From RUG705 sp934101175 (GTDB lineage Bacteria > Bacillota_I > Bacilli_A > RF39 > UBA660): a DNA stretch of 64,000 nt. The first letter of the stretch is position 1, and every line of letters begins with the position of its first letter. Positions 37,220 through 46,308 of the stretch are shown one piece after another. The position numbers were made by a program, and so were the translations under genes. The stretch is taken from assembly GCA_934101175.1 (NCBI GenBank), contig CAKOQC010000001.1:62001-126000 (forward strand). The letters are read 5' to 3'. The notes beneath the pieces are model-generated. The model worked only from the letters and a program-made list of their open reading frames with translations, was not told where the DNA came from and did no database searches.

Positions 37220-38524
37220 ATGAGAATAAAAACAAAAAGAAAAACTAGTCGTTCTAAAAAATCTTTTTCTATCATTTTAATAGTTATTCTAATTGCAGCT
37301 ATAGCCTACATTTCATATAACAAAATAATAACTATGCAAAAAGAGAAAGAAAAATTTCAAGAAGAAACTGCTATAAATAATATTAAGAAACATTATTCAC
37401 AATACGTAATCACTACTAAAGAAACTAATTTATTAAATAAAGATGAAGAAGTCATCGGAAAAATTAATAATAATGTTAAACTATCATTAGAAGAAACTTC
37501 TATAACTAAAGAAACTAAATATTTTGAATTATCTTTAGAAGGAGATACTTACTATATTTCTTATGAAGACGTTACTCCAACTGAAGAGTTTACTATAAGT
37601 GATCGTTATAAAAATTATATTCCCTATAATCAAAATATTATAACTAACGAAACAACTATTCTTTATGATAATGATAATAATTATCTTTATGAAATATCTA
37701 AATCATATGAATTTCCTATTATCATTAAAGATACTAACCGTTATGGCATAATTTATAACAATAATCTTTTGTATGTTAAAAAAGATGATGTCTCAAAAGT
37801 AGAAAATCATCATAATACTGATAAGTCTAATTCAAACGGTGTAGCTGTTTTAAATTATCATTTCTTCTATGACGAAAATAATTCTGAAGATGCTGCCGGA
37901 TGTCGTGAAGTCATATGTCATTCCAAAAAACAATTTAAGACACATCTAGATTATTTCAAAGAAAAAAATATCTTTACCGTTACTATGAATGAATTAGAAA
38001 TGTATATGGATGGTAAACTTCAGTTACCTAAGAGTGTTCTTATTACTATTGATGATGGTGCTAGAACTAAAGATGGCGTCGATTTACTTACTGAATACAA
38101 AATGAATGCCACTATCTTTCTAATAACATCATGGCATGATCCTAAAACATACTATAAAACAGATTATATTGAACTTCACTCACATAGTCATAATCTTCAT
38201 AATGGTGGTAAATGTAGTGGGGGACAGGGTGCTGAAATTAAGTGCCTTCCAAAAGATGAAATTCTAAAAGACCTAGCCGCTAGTAGAGAATCACTAAATG
38301 GCACTACTGCTTTCTGTTATCCATTTTATGAATATAATGCATATTCTACTAATCTATTAAAAGAAGCTGGCTTTACCATGGCCTTTATCGGCGAAGTTCC
38401 TACATCTTATGGTTATCAATTAGCTACTGTTAAAGGAGACAAATATAAAATCCCTCGTTTTGCAATTATGACACATACTACTATTAAAGATTTAGATGAT
38501 TACTTTAACGAAATAAAAAATTAA
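37220..38524 (+). CDS. membrane-anchored polysaccharide deacetylase (NodB domain)
   Basis: 434 residues: cytoplasmic basic tip, one membrane helix (about 16-34), an external region of about 170 residues with SH3-like beta stretches, then the NodB deacetylase from about 210. Metal and catalytic motifs are VLITIDDGA (motif 1), ELHSHSHNLH (motif 2, HxxxH type) and FCYPFYEYN (motif 3). Acts outside the membrane, removing acetyl groups from the glycan or peptidoglycan. Starts 11 bases after the previous gene behind AAAGGAG. Confidence 0.88.
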   Translation: MRIKTKRKTSRSKKSFSIILIVILIAAIAYISYNKIITMQKEKEKFQEETAINNIKKHYSQYVITTKETNLLNKDEEVIGKINNNVKLSLEETSITKETKYFELSLEGDTYYISYEDVTPTEEFTISDRYKNYIPYNQNIITNETTILYDNDNNYLYEISKSYEFPIIIKDTNRYGIIYNNNLLYVKKDDVSKVENHHNTDKSNSNGVAVLNYHFFYDENNSEDAAGCREVICHSKKQFKTHLDYFKEKNIFTVTMNELEMYMDGKLQLPKSVLITIDDGARTKDGVDLLTEYKMNATIFLITSWHDPKTYYKTDYIELHSHSHNLHNGGKCSGGQGAEIKCLPKDEILKDLAASRESLNGTTAFCYPFYEYNAYSTNLLKEAGFTMAFIGEVPTSYGYQLATVKGDKYKIPRFAIMTHTTIKDLDDYFNEIKN

Positions 38525-38533
38525 GGAGTAAAT

Positions 38534-39010
38534 ATGAAAAAGAAAAAAGTACTATTTATTGCTTCCACCGGGGGGCATTTAAATGAACTTATGCAATTAA
38601 GCAAAATGTTTGATAATTATAACTACCATATCATTACTGAAAAGACTAAATCAAATATTTCTCTTATCAAAAAATATCCTCATAAAATAAACTTCTTAGT
38701 ATATGGAACTAAAGATAAGAAACTAATATACCCATTTAAATTTATATATAATTGTTTTAAATCTTTAGTTCTCTATATAAAGATAAGACCTAAATATATT
38801 GTAACTACTGGTACTCATACAGCTGTTCCTATATGTTATATTGGTAAACTATTTGGTACTAAAATAATCTATATTGAAACATTTGCTAATAGTACTACCA
38901 AAACTTTAGCTGGAAAAATAATTTATCCTATAGCTAACTTATTTATTGTCCAGTGGGAAAGTATGTTAAGTCTTTATCCAAAAGCAGTATACGGAGGTTG
39001 GATATATTAA
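38534..39010 (+). CDS. Alg14-like glycosyltransferase subunit (EpsE/PssD family)
   Basis: 158 residues. FIASTGGHLNELMQL at the N terminus, TTGTHTAVPICYIGKLFGTKIIYIETFAN in the centre; matches the PssD/CpsF membrane-recruiting half of two-component GT28-type transferases. It needs the partner encoded immediately after (stop and start share TAATG). Together they usually add the second sugar to the undecaprenyl-linked primer. Confidence 0.88.
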   Translation: MKKKKVLFIASTGGHLNELMQLSKMFDNYNYHIITEKTKSNISLIKKYPHKINFLVYGTKDKKLIYPFKFIYNCFKSLVLYIKIRPKYIVTTGTHTAVPICYIGKLFGTKIIYIETFANSTTKTLAGKIIYPIANLFIVQWESMLSLYPKAVYGGWIY

Positions 39011-39489
39011 TGATTTTAGTAACATTAGGTACTCAAGATAAAAGTTTTACTCGTCTTCTTGATGCCATTCAAAAACAAATTGATCTAGGTAATATTAAAG
39101 ATAAAGTAATTGTTCAAGCAGGATGTACTAAGTATAAGAGTAAAGATATGCAAATTCTTGATTTAATTCCCTATGATGAATTTGAAAAATATATCAAAGA
39201 ATGTGATTTATTAATAACTCATGGTGGAGTAGGTTCAATAATTACCGGCTTAAAAAATAAAAAGAAAGTAATTGCCGCTGCTAGACTAGCCAAATATAAA
39301 GAACATACTAACGATCACCAACTACAAATTATCAAAAATCTATCAGTTAGTGGTTATATCTTACCATTAGATGACTTTGATAAATTAGATGAAGTACTTA
39401 TATCAGTCAAAACTTTCAAACCTAAAACATACAAAAGTAATACTGATAACATGATTAAATTAATAAGTAATTATATTGATAATAATTAA
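39010..39489 (+). CDS. Alg13-like glycosyltransferase catalytic subunit (EpsF/PssE family)
   Basis: 159 residues. MILVTLGTQDKSFTRLLDAI at the start and LLITHGGVGSIITGLKNKKKVIAAARLAKYKEHTNDHQLQI in the donor site, typical of PssE/CpsG. ATG at 39010 chosen because it overlaps the upstream stop (TAATG); a longer frame from 38953 would run into the partner gene. Last glycan gene of the operon. No priming sugar transferase is in this cluster. Confidence 0.88.
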   Translation: MILVTLGTQDKSFTRLLDAIQKQIDLGNIKDKVIVQAGCTKYKSKDMQILDLIPYDEFEKYIKECDLLITHGGVGSIITGLKNKKKVIAAARLAKYKEHTNDHQLQIIKNLSVSGYILPLDDFDKLDEVLISVKTFKPKTYKSNTDNMIKLISNYIDNN

Positions 39490-39520
39490 AAATCATGCTA
39501 TACTTATATCGGTGATATTT

Positions 39521-39727
39521 ATGGCAAATAAAAAGAAAAAAAGATTATATCGTATTGAAGAAGGTTCAAAAATATTTGGTGTTTGTGGTGGCTTAGCTGA
39601 ATATTTTGATGTTGATCCAACATTAATAAGAGTAATATGGGTTATCTTATCCTTAGTATACGGATCAGGAATTCTAGCATATCTAATATGTGCATTATGT
39701 ATGCCAAAAGAATCTGAAGTAAGATAA
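39521..39727 (+). CDS. PspC-domain small membrane protein
   Basis: 68 residues: KKKRLYRIEEGSKIFGVCGGLAEYFDVDPTLIRVIWVILSLVYGSGILAYLICALCMP is a complete PspC domain with a single membrane helix. Such proteins take part in envelope-stress responses. GGTGAT site at 39511-39516. Probably read from the polysaccharide operon; terminator follows. Confidence 0.92.
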   Translation: MANKKKKRLYRIEEGSKIFGVCGGLAEYFDVDPTLIRVIWVILSLVYGSGILAYLICALCMPKESEVR

Positions 39728-39731
39728 AATC

Positions 39732-39759
39732 TAACTGTTATCCAAGATAGCAGTTTTTT
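39732..39759 (+). terminator. terminator of the polysaccharide operon
   Basis: AACTGTTATC / GATAGCAGTT stem with one G-T pair, 3-base loop, six T. Confidence 0.85.
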
Positions 39760-39780
39760 CTTTAAAATTATCTCTTTCTC

Positions 39781-39810
39781 TTTACTTTTTTCTACCCTTT
39801 ATAGTATAAT
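39781..39810 (+). promoter_or_regulatory. tRNA-Leu promoter
   Basis: TTTACT/TTACTT around 39781-39787, 17-18 bp spacer, TATAAT at 39805-39810, 18 bases before the tRNA. Confidence 0.65.
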
Positions 39811-39828
39811 TATATCGGTACCAATAAT

Positions 39829-39914
39829 GCCAGCCTGGCGGAATGGTAGACGCGATAGACTCAAAATCTATTATCAGTGATGGTGTGAGGGTTCAAGTCC
39901 CTTGGCTGGTACCA
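39829..39914 (+). tRNA. tRNA-Leu(CAA), CCA encoded
   Basis: 86-base class II tRNA: acceptor GCCAGCC with GGCTGGT (G1-U72 wobble), D arm GGCGGAATGGTAGACGC, anticodon stem ATAGA/TCTAT with loop CTCAAAA giving CAA, a long variable arm, T loop GGTTCAAGTCC, encoded CCA. The T-rich tract after it acts as terminator. Confidence 0.95.
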
Positions 39915-39960
39915 TCTTTTTTTATATCCTTACTTGGCTGGTACCATCTTTTTTTATACC
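39901..39960 (+). repeat. tandem duplication of the tRNA-Leu 3' end
   Basis: CTTGGCTGGTACCATC followed by TTTTTTTATA occurs at 39901 and again at 39933, 32 bases apart, so the acceptor 3' strand, CCA and terminator tract are present twice. Could be a simple tandem duplication or the scar of an element that used the tRNA 3' end as attachment site. The remainder of 39961-40190 shows no gene. Confidence 0.8.
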
Positions 39961-40190
39961 TTAATGTACGAAGACAGGTCTTAATATATACACATTAATA
40001 TAAAAAACATTGTCCTTTTTTGTATCATTATAAAATGAATACTCACACTCTAACTATAGATATATCTAACATCGCACAGAAAAAATTATCAAAAGTCATC
40101 AGATTGTAGTACTCCTTACTGGAGATATTAATGTCAAAAAATTATAATTTGTGAGATTTGTAAAAAGGATAATAAGTTTTTCCCATAATC

Positions 40191-40219
40191 TTTACATTGA
40201 CATATTTCTTTGCTATAAT
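40191..40219 (+). promoter_or_regulatory. promoter of the RNase R gene
   Basis: TTTACA at 40191-40196, 17-bp spacer, TATAAT at 40214-40219, 31 bases before the ATG. Confidence 0.75.
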
Positions 40220-40249
40220 TATATCAAATAATGAAAGGATATAAAAAGG

Positions 40250-42481
40250 ATGGAACAAGAAATATTAAAATTATTAAAAGATAAAAGAAACACTAGTCTT
40301 ACTAGTATTGAGATAAATGATTACTTAGGGCTAAATAGTGTTAACGAATATAGTGAATTAGAAAAAGTCCTTGATAAATTGTGTCAAGAAGGAAAAATAT
40401 ATTACAGTGAGAAGAAGAAAAGATATACCCCAATCGAAAATACTAATTTTAAAACTGGTAAATTATTAGTAAATCCTAAAGGATATGGGTTCGTTGTATT
40501 AGATCCTAGTTTCAATGAAGATGATATATATATAAAAGGAGTAAATCTTTTAGATGGTAGAAATAATGATACAGTTATCATAGAGATTATTAATAAAAAT
40601 ACTCGTGAAGGTAAAGTCGTTAGAATTTTAAAAAGAGACGATACTGTTCTTGTCGGAGAGTTTTACCAAAAAGATAACAAATCATATGTTAAACCAGATA
40701 AAGATGGCTATATCGACATCTACATCCCTGAAGACTTAACTATGGGTGCTGTTCCTGGTCATAAAGTTCTTGTAAGACAAAAAAACGAAGGACACGAATA
40801 TGTCGGAGAAGTTGTTAAGATTATTGGTCACAAAAATGATGTTGGCACTGATATCTTATCATTCGTATACCAATATGAGTTCAATCCAACATTTCCAGAT
40901 GAAGTAATTACTGCTACTGAAGAAATTCCAAGTGAAGTTATGCCAGAAGAAGCAGATGACAGACTTGATTTAAGAGATAGAGTAATATTTACTATCGACG
41001 GTGATGATACTAAAGATATAGATGATGCCATTAGTATTAAAAAGTTATCTCAAGATGTCTATGAATTAGGAGTTCATATAGCAGACGTTTCTCATTATGT
41101 TAAAAAGGGTAGTATTCTTGATAAAGAAGCTTACGAAAGAGGAACTAGTGTATATCTTGTAGATAGAGTAATACCTATGATCCCTCATAAGTTATCAAAT
41201 GGAATTTGTTCATTAAATCCTAACGTTGATAGATTAGCCCTATCTTGTATCATGAATATAAATAGTAAAGGTTATGTTATAGATTATAAAATACGTAAAT
41301 CAATCATACGTAGTAGAAAACAAATGACTTACAAATGTGTAAATTCTATTCTTGAAAACAACGTTGTTCCAGAAGGATATGAGCCATTCGTTGAAGACTT
41401 AAAGTTAATGAATGAATTATCTAATATTATAAGAAAGAAAATGATTAACCATGGCTATATTGAATTTAACAGACCTGAAGCTAAAATACTAGTAGATGAA
41501 AAATGTCATCCATATAAAATTGAATTAAGAGAACAATTAACTGGAGAAAAACTAATTGAAAACTTTATGATTATTGCTAACGAAACTGTAGCAGGCTTTA
41601 TTGAAGATAAAAAGTTGCCAGGAATTTACCGTGTACACGATAAGCCAAACAAGGAAAAATTACAATTATTCTTGAAATTCTTAAATGTAAAAGGATATAA
41701 TATTAAAGCTGATGTAAACAAATTTAAAGCTACTGATTATCAACGACTACTAAAACTATTTAAAGGAACACCAGAAGAAGTAATTTTAAATACTTTAGCT
41801 ATTCAAACAATGTCTAAAGCAAAATATTCAGATATCAATATTGGACACTTTGGTATTGCCTCAAAAAGATATGCTCACTTTACATCACCAATAAGAAGAT
41901 ATCCTGACTTAACTCTTCATCGCTTAGTAAAAGATTACAGCAATGAAACAGGACCATTAAATGTTTCTTATTGGGCTAAAAATTTATTTGATATTGCTAA
42001 TCAATCTTCCAAAAAAGAGCAAGATGCTATCGATTGCGAACGAGATGTTGACAAAATGAAGAAAGCTGAATACATGGAAGATCATCTTGAAGAAGTATTT
42101 GATGGTGTCATTAGCGGTGTTTGTGAATTTGGTTTCTTTGTAGAATTATATAATACCGTTGAAGGTTTAGTAAGATTAGATAGCTTATCTGGAGATTATT
42201 ACGTTTATAATAAAGAATTAAATGCCATCTTAGGTAAAAATACTAAAACTAGATACATGTATGGTGATAAAGTAACAGTAAAAGTAATTAAAGCATCAAG
42301 AGAAACTTCTCAAGTTGATTTTGAAGTCTTAAAAAATCTAAGTCAAAATAATAACTACAAGAAAAATAATTTTAATAAAGAAAATAGTAAAACAAGAAAG
42401 TCTAACAAATATAAAAATAATAACAAATCCAAAAAGGTAAACAAAAACAATGAAAAAAAATCAAAAAAGAAAAATAAATAG
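40250..42481 (+). CDS. rnr: ribonuclease R
   Basis: 743 residues. A 3'-5' exoribonuclease degrading structured RNA and assisting trans-translation. N-terminal winged helix (about 1-65), cold-shock OB domains (about 70-220), RNB catalytic domain with TIDGDDTKDIDDAIS (four aspartates, about 248-262), SNGICSLNPNVDRLALS and HFTSPIRRYPDLTLHRL, then a C-terminal S1 domain and a 40-residue Lys/Asn tail. Its end overlaps the next gene by 32 bases. Confidence 0.97.
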   Translation: MEQEILKLLKDKRNTSLTSIEINDYLGLNSVNEYSELEKVLDKLCQEGKIYYSEKKKRYTPIENTNFKTGKLLVNPKGYGFVVLDPSFNEDDIYIKGVNLLDGRNNDTVIIEIINKNTREGKVVRILKRDDTVLVGEFYQKDNKSYVKPDKDGYIDIYIPEDLTMGAVPGHKVLVRQKNEGHEYVGEVVKIIGHKNDVGTDILSFVYQYEFNPTFPDEVITATEEIPSEVMPEEADDRLDLRDRVIFTIDGDDTKDIDDAISIKKLSQDVYELGVHIADVSHYVKKGSILDKEAYERGTSVYLVDRVIPMIPHKLSNGICSLNPNVDRLALSCIMNINSKGYVIDYKIRKSIIRSRKQMTYKCVNSILENNVVPEGYEPFVEDLKLMNELSNIIRKKMINHGYIEFNRPEAKILVDEKCHPYKIELREQLTGEKLIENFMIIANETVAGFIEDKKLPGIYRVHDKPNKEKLQLFLKFLNVKGYNIKADVNKFKATDYQRLLKLFKGTPEEVILNTLAIQTMSKAKYSDINIGHFGIASKRYAHFTSPIRRYPDLTLHRLVKDYSNETGPLNVSYWAKNLFDIANQSSKKEQDAIDCERDVDKMKKAEYMEDHLEEVFDGVISGVCEFGFFVELYNTVEGLVRLDSLSGDYYVYNKELNAILGKNTKTRYMYGDKVTVKVIKASRETSQVDFEVLKNLSQNNNYKKNNFNKENSKTRKSNKYKNNNKSKKVNKNNEKKSKKKNK

Positions 42482-43679
42482 AAAAAGCATAATTCTAATA
42501 AGTATCATTTTAGTACTATTAGTACTTATCATCCTATATCGTTACATTTACGGTATAAATCTATTAAAACAAGAGACAAATAATAACAATGATATTACTA
42601 ACAATACCAATCAAAAAGAAGATAAGAAAGTATATCAAGCTAACATGATTATGGTCGGAGATGTTTTAGTTCATGATAGATTATATAATGATGCTTATAA
42701 TGGTCAAACTTATGACTTTTCCAAATATTTTAAGTATTTTAAAGATTATGTAAAAGATAAAGACCTTGCTTATTATAATCAAGAAACTATTCTTGGAGGT
42801 ACTTCTATAGGCCTATCAAGCTATCCTAGTTTCAATTCTCCACAGGAAGTTGGCGATGCTATGGTAAATATGGGTTTTAACCTAGTAAGCCTAGCCACTA
42901 ATCACACACTAGATAGGGGAGAGAAAGCTATTCTTTTATCAAGAGAATATTGGAATAATCAAAAAGATGTACAAGCCGTTGGAAGTTATTCTAGCATAGA
43001 AGAAAAGAAAGAATTAGAAACAAAAGTTCTAGAAGTAAATGGTATTACTTATGCCATGTTAAATTATACTTATGGAACTAACGGCATAAGCGTACCTAGT
43101 GGTAAAGATTATCTTATCAATCTATGGGATGATACTAAAAATTATGAAGGATATAAAGAGACCGTCAAAAATGATATTGCCGCTCTTCGTGACAAAGTAG
43201 ATGTCTTAATTGTAGCAATGCACTGGGGTAGGGAATATACTCATACACCAACAGAACTAGAAAAAGAAACCGCTAAATTCTTAGCAAGTCTTGATGTAGA
43301 TATCATTATTGGTACTCATCCTCATGTAATTCAACCAGTAGAGTTTATCGATGATACCTTAGTATTTTATTCATTAGGAAATTTCATCTCTGCCCAAACT
43401 AGTGACTCTTGTGCCAATTATAAGTGCTTTGTTGGCTTAATGCCATCACTTACAATAACTAAAACTATTGAAAATGATAAAACTTCCATATCAATAGATA
43501 ACATTTCCAATGATTTAGTATTTACATATCACAATAACTATAAAGATTATCAAGTTATACCGTTTTCAAGCCCATCAATTAAAGAATACTTAAATGATTA
43601 TCAAACAATATATGATAACTATTCTAAAATAATATTATCAAATGATGAACGTATCAAATTAGTTCCCGTAGCTAATTAA
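42450..43679 (+). CDS. CapA-family membrane-anchored metallophosphatase, copy 1
   Basis: 409 residues: basic tip, one membrane helix (about 11-30), Asn-rich linker, then the CapA/PgsA domain. Motifs: IMVGDVLVHD, YYNQETILGG, LATNHTLDRG, VAMHWGREYTHTP, IGTHPHVIQP and VFYSLGNFISAQ, all with the metal-binding Asp, His and Asn residues of the calcineurin-like fold. CapA is associated with poly-gamma-glutamate capsule, but no capB/capC is here, so the substrate is uncertain. The start lies inside rnr. A close paralogue follows 14 bases later. Confidence 0.88.
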   Translation: MKKNQKRKINRKSIILISIILVLLVLIILYRYIYGINLLKQETNNNNDITNNTNQKEDKKVYQANMIMVGDVLVHDRLYNDAYNGQTYDFSKYFKYFKDYVKDKDLAYYNQETILGGTSIGLSSYPSFNSPQEVGDAMVNMGFNLVSLATNHTLDRGEKAILLSREYWNNQKDVQAVGSYSSIEEKKELETKVLEVNGITYAMLNYTYGTNGISVPSGKDYLINLWDDTKNYEGYKETVKNDIAALRDKVDVLIVAMHWGREYTHTPTELEKETAKFLASLDVDIIIGTHPHVIQPVEFIDDTLVFYSLGNFISAQTSDSCANYKCFVGLMPSLTITKTIENDKTSISIDNISNDLVFTYHNNYKDYQVIPFSSPSIKEYLNDYQTIYDNYSKIILSNDERIKLVPVAN

Positions 43680-43693
43680 ATAAGGAGTATAAT

Positions 43694-44959
43694 ATGAGTA
43701 GCAAAAGAAGAAGAAAAAAAATAAATTATCCAAAATTAATAACAGTCTTATTAATAGCATTTCTATTAATCGGAGCAGCTGTTTATCTCTTTATAAATAA
43801 AGATAACATTTTTAAAAACAATGATAATAATAACGAAAATAATAATGTTCCACCTGTTATTGAGAAGAAAGAATATAAGGCCAATATGATTATGGTCGGA
43901 GATGCCCTAATTCATTCTAGTGTATATAGAGATGCCAATAGATTAGCAAACTATAATGGTTATGATTTCAAACCACAAATTGAATTAATTAAAGAGAAAG
44001 TTCAAGGATATGATATCGCTTATTATAATCAAGAAACTATTCTTGGAGGTACAAGCCTAGGCCTATCAGATTATCCAACTTTTAATTCTCCACAAGAAGT
44101 AGGAGATGCTATGATTGATGCTGGTTTTAACTTAGTTAGTTTAGCCACCAATCACACCGCCGATCGAGGTAAAAATGCCATTTTAGCATCAAGAGAATAT
44201 TGGAATAATCAAAAAGGAGTACAAGCTGTTGGAAGTTATTCTAGCATAGAAGAAAAGAAAGAATTAGAAACAAAAGTTTTAGAAGTAAATAATATAACTT
44301 ATGCCATGTTAAATTACACTTATGGTACTAATGGTATGCCAGTATCAGATGATTATTTAGTAAATGTTTGGCCAACCGATACTGATCGTATCAATAATCC
44401 AGCTACAGATACTAAATATCAAGCATATAAAGATACTGTAAAAAATGATATTGCCGCTATTCGTGACAAAGTAGATGTTTTAATCGTAGCTATGCACTGG
44501 GGAGTTGAATATACTCACACGCCAACTGCATATGAAAAAGATATGGCCGAGTTTTTATCAGAAAATAATGTTGATATCGTAATAGGAACACATCCTCACG
44601 TAATTCAACCTGTAGAGTGGGTTGGTAATACTTTAGTATTTTATTCATTAGGAAATTTCATTTCTGCCCAATATCAAAATCAAAGTACTTGCACAAATTA
44701 CAAATGTATGGTAGGATTAATGTCATCACTTACTATTACTAAAACTGTTGAGGGTGACAAGAAAGAAATTACTATAGATAATATAGAAAATGAATTAATA
44801 TATACATACTATACTAATTGGAGTAGATTTAAAGTAATTCCATTCTCAAATCCAGCTATCAAAGAATATCTACCAAGTTATCAAAATACATATAATATAT
44901 ATGCTAACGTAATAGCGTCAGATGATGAAAGAATAAAAACGGTTCCCCTAGCAGAATAA
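43694..44959 (+). CDS. CapA-family membrane-anchored metallophosphatase, copy 2
   Basis: 421 residues, same architecture as its neighbour: membrane helix about 15-33, linker, and CapA domain with IMVGDALIHS, YYNQETILGG, LATNHTADRG, VAMHWGVEYTHTP, IGTHPHVIQP and VFYSLGNFISAQ. It differs by a 13-residue insertion near WPTDTDRINNP. A block of 51 identical bases (44228-44278 against 42978-43028) stands out from the more diverged surroundings. AAGGAG ribosome binding site. Confidence 0.88.
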   Translation: MSSKRRRKKINYPKLITVLLIAFLLIGAAVYLFINKDNIFKNNDNNNENNNVPPVIEKKEYKANMIMVGDALIHSSVYRDANRLANYNGYDFKPQIELIKEKVQGYDIAYYNQETILGGTSLGLSDYPTFNSPQEVGDAMIDAGFNLVSLATNHTADRGKNAILASREYWNNQKGVQAVGSYSSIEEKKELETKVLEVNNITYAMLNYTYGTNGMPVSDDYLVNVWPTDTDRINNPATDTKYQAYKDTVKNDIAAIRDKVDVLIVAMHWGVEYTHTPTAYEKDMAEFLSENNVDIVIGTHPHVIQPVEWVGNTLVFYSLGNFISAQYQNQSTCTNYKCMVGLMSSLTITKTVEGDKKEITIDNIENELIYTYYTNWSRFKVIPFSNPAIKEYLPSYQNTYNIYANVIASDDERIKTVPLAE

Positions 44960-44977
44960 AGAAAGGACTTGATTAAT

Positions 44978-45415
44978 ATGGAAATATTAAATCGTCAAGC
45001 AAATCATAACTATTTTGTAATTGATACCTACGAAGCAGGTATTGCCTTAACCGGAACAGAAATAAAATCAATCAGAATGGGTAAATGTAACATCAAAGAT
45101 AGTTATGCCATAATTAAAAATAGTGAAATATTTCTTCTAAATGCTCATATTAGTGCTTATGATAAAGGTAATATTTTCAACCATGAAGAAACCAGAACTA
45201 GAAAGTTATTATTGCATAAAAAAGAAATCCTAAAATTAATGAATAATGTTAACTTAGATGGATATACTTTAATACCTCTAAAGATATACTTTGTAAAAGG
45301 CAGAGCCAAAGTTTTACTAGGAGTATGTAAAGGTAAAAAGAATTATGATAAAAAAGAAACCCTAAAAGAAAGGGATATTCAAAGAGAAATTGCCCAAAAT
45401 ACTAAATTTCGCTAA
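44978..45415 (+). CDS. smpB: SsrA-binding protein SmpB
   Basis: 145 residues. Binds tmRNA and brings it to stalled ribosomes. NRQANHNYFVIDTYEAGIALTGTEIKSIR at the N terminus, NAHISAYDKGN, RTRKLLLHKKEI, and the basic tail GKKNYDKKETLKERDIQREI. ATG at 44978 chosen with GAAAGGA at 44961-44967; the TTG at 44969 is too close to that site. The tmRNA gene is not next to it. Its end is part of a terminator. Confidence 0.97.
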   Translation: MEILNRQANHNYFVIDTYEAGIALTGTEIKSIRMGKCNIKDSYAIIKNSEIFLLNAHISAYDKGNIFNHEETRTRKLLLHKKEILKLMNNVNLDGYTLIPLKIYFVKGRAKVLLGVCKGKKNYDKKETLKERDIQREIAQNTKFR

Positions 45416-45439
45416 ATTTGTCGAAATTTAGTATTTTTC
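45398..45439 (+). terminator. smpB terminator
   Basis: Perfect 14-bp stem AATACTAAATTTCG / CGAAATTTAGTATT overlapping the last codons, then TTTT. Confidence 0.9.
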
Positions 45440-45441
45440 TA

Positions 45442-45470
45442 TTGAATAATTATTTTTTTTCTGATATAAT
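45442..45470 (+). promoter_or_regulatory. rpsU promoter
   Basis: TTGAAT at 45442-45447, 17-bp spacer, TATAAT at 45465-45470. Confidence 0.8.
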
Positions 45471-45501
45471 CTTAATTGATGTTGAAGGGAGGGATATTTG
45501 G

Positions 45502-45693
45502 ATGTCTACAATCGTTAAGAATAATAACTTAGAGTTCGCTTTAAGAAGATTTAAAACAGAAACTGCCAGAAGTGGAACCCTTTCTAAAGCAAGAGAAAGA
45601 GCTGACGGATACAAAAAACCAGGAGTTCGTCACAGAGAAGAAAAGAAAATCAATACTATTAACTCAAGAAAGAATAACAAAAATAGATACTAG
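45502..45693 (+). CDS. rpsU: 30S ribosomal protein S21
   Basis: 63 residues. STIVKNNNLEFALRRFKTETARSGTLSKARERADGYKKPGVRHREEKK fits S21, with the usual basic tail. ATG at 45502 behind GGGAGGG (45487-45493). Followed at once by yqeY, as in other Firmicutes. Confidence 0.96.
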   Translation: MSTIVKNNNLEFALRRFKTETARSGTLSKARERADGYKKPGVRHREEKKINTINSRKNNKNRY

Positions 45694-45705
45694 GGAGTGA
45701 GTAAA

Positions 45706-46155
45706 ATGACTTTAGTAGAAAAAATAAATAGCGACATGATTACCTATATGAAAAACAAAGATAGTTTCTCATTGGGAGTTATCCGTATGGTAAAAGGCGC
45801 TATTCAACTTGAAAAAATTAATAAAAAAAGAGAGTTAAATGATGATGAAGTAATTGCAGTTATTTCTAAACAAATAAAAATGAGAAATGACTCAATTAAA
45901 GAATTTGAAAAGGCTAATAGAACAGACTTAGTAGAGCAAAATCAAAAAGAGATTGCTATACTAAATACATATATGCCAGAACAATTATCTGATGAAGAAG
46001 TTAACAAGATAATTGATGAAGCATTCGTTAAATTAAACCCAACTAGCAGCAAAGATATGGGAATTATTATGAAAGAAATATCTCCAAAAGTAAAAGGGAA
46101 AGCTGATATGGGTAAAGTTAATAGCATCATTAAAGATAAGCTTGCAAATTTATAA
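45706..46155 (+). CDS. yqeY: GatB/YqeY-domain protein
   Basis: 149 residues. The YqeY family resembles the tRNA-binding tail of GatB. LGVIRMVKGAIQLEKINKKRELNDDEVIAVISKQIKMRNDSI and the C-terminal GKADMGKVNSIIKDKL are typical. ATG at 45706 behind AGGGAG; the GTG at 45697 falls inside that site. Co-transcribed with rpsU. The precise role is not established in the family. Confidence 0.93.
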   Translation: MTLVEKINSDMITYMKNKDSFSLGVIRMVKGAIQLEKINKKRELNDDEVIAVISKQIKMRNDSIKEFEKANRTDLVEQNQKEIAILNTYMPEQLSDEEVNKIIDEAFVKLNPTSSKDMGIIMKEISPKVKGKADMGKVNSIIKDKLANL

Positions 46156-46159
46156 TTTT

Positions 46160-46236
46160 GGATATCAACTGTAGAATCTAAAATCTAGTAATCACTTACT
46201 AAAAAATAGATATCTCGGTTCTATAGTTTGATATAG
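46160..46236. repeat. long imperfect inverted repeat
   Basis: GATATCAACTGTAGAA near 46163 pairs imperfectly with TTCTATAGTTTGATAT near 46219, with about 40 bases between. Could form a structured RNA 3' end for yqeY or be a small repetitive element. Confidence 0.4.
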
Positions 46237-46240
46237 ATAT

Positions 46241-46277
46241 AAGCAATGTACATGAAACCTACATTGCTTTTATTTTT
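46241..46277 (+). terminator. terminator of rpsU-yqeY
   Basis: AAGCAATGTA / TACATTGCTT perfect 10-bp stem, 9-base loop, T-rich tail. Confidence 0.85.
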
Positions 46278-46308
46278 AATAGTAATAATGCATAGAAGGT
46301 AAAAAATT

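Noticed and set aside
45416..45501. tmRNA gene next to smpB
   Set aside because: The gap contains only a terminator and the rpsU promoter; no alanine-tRNA-like ends.
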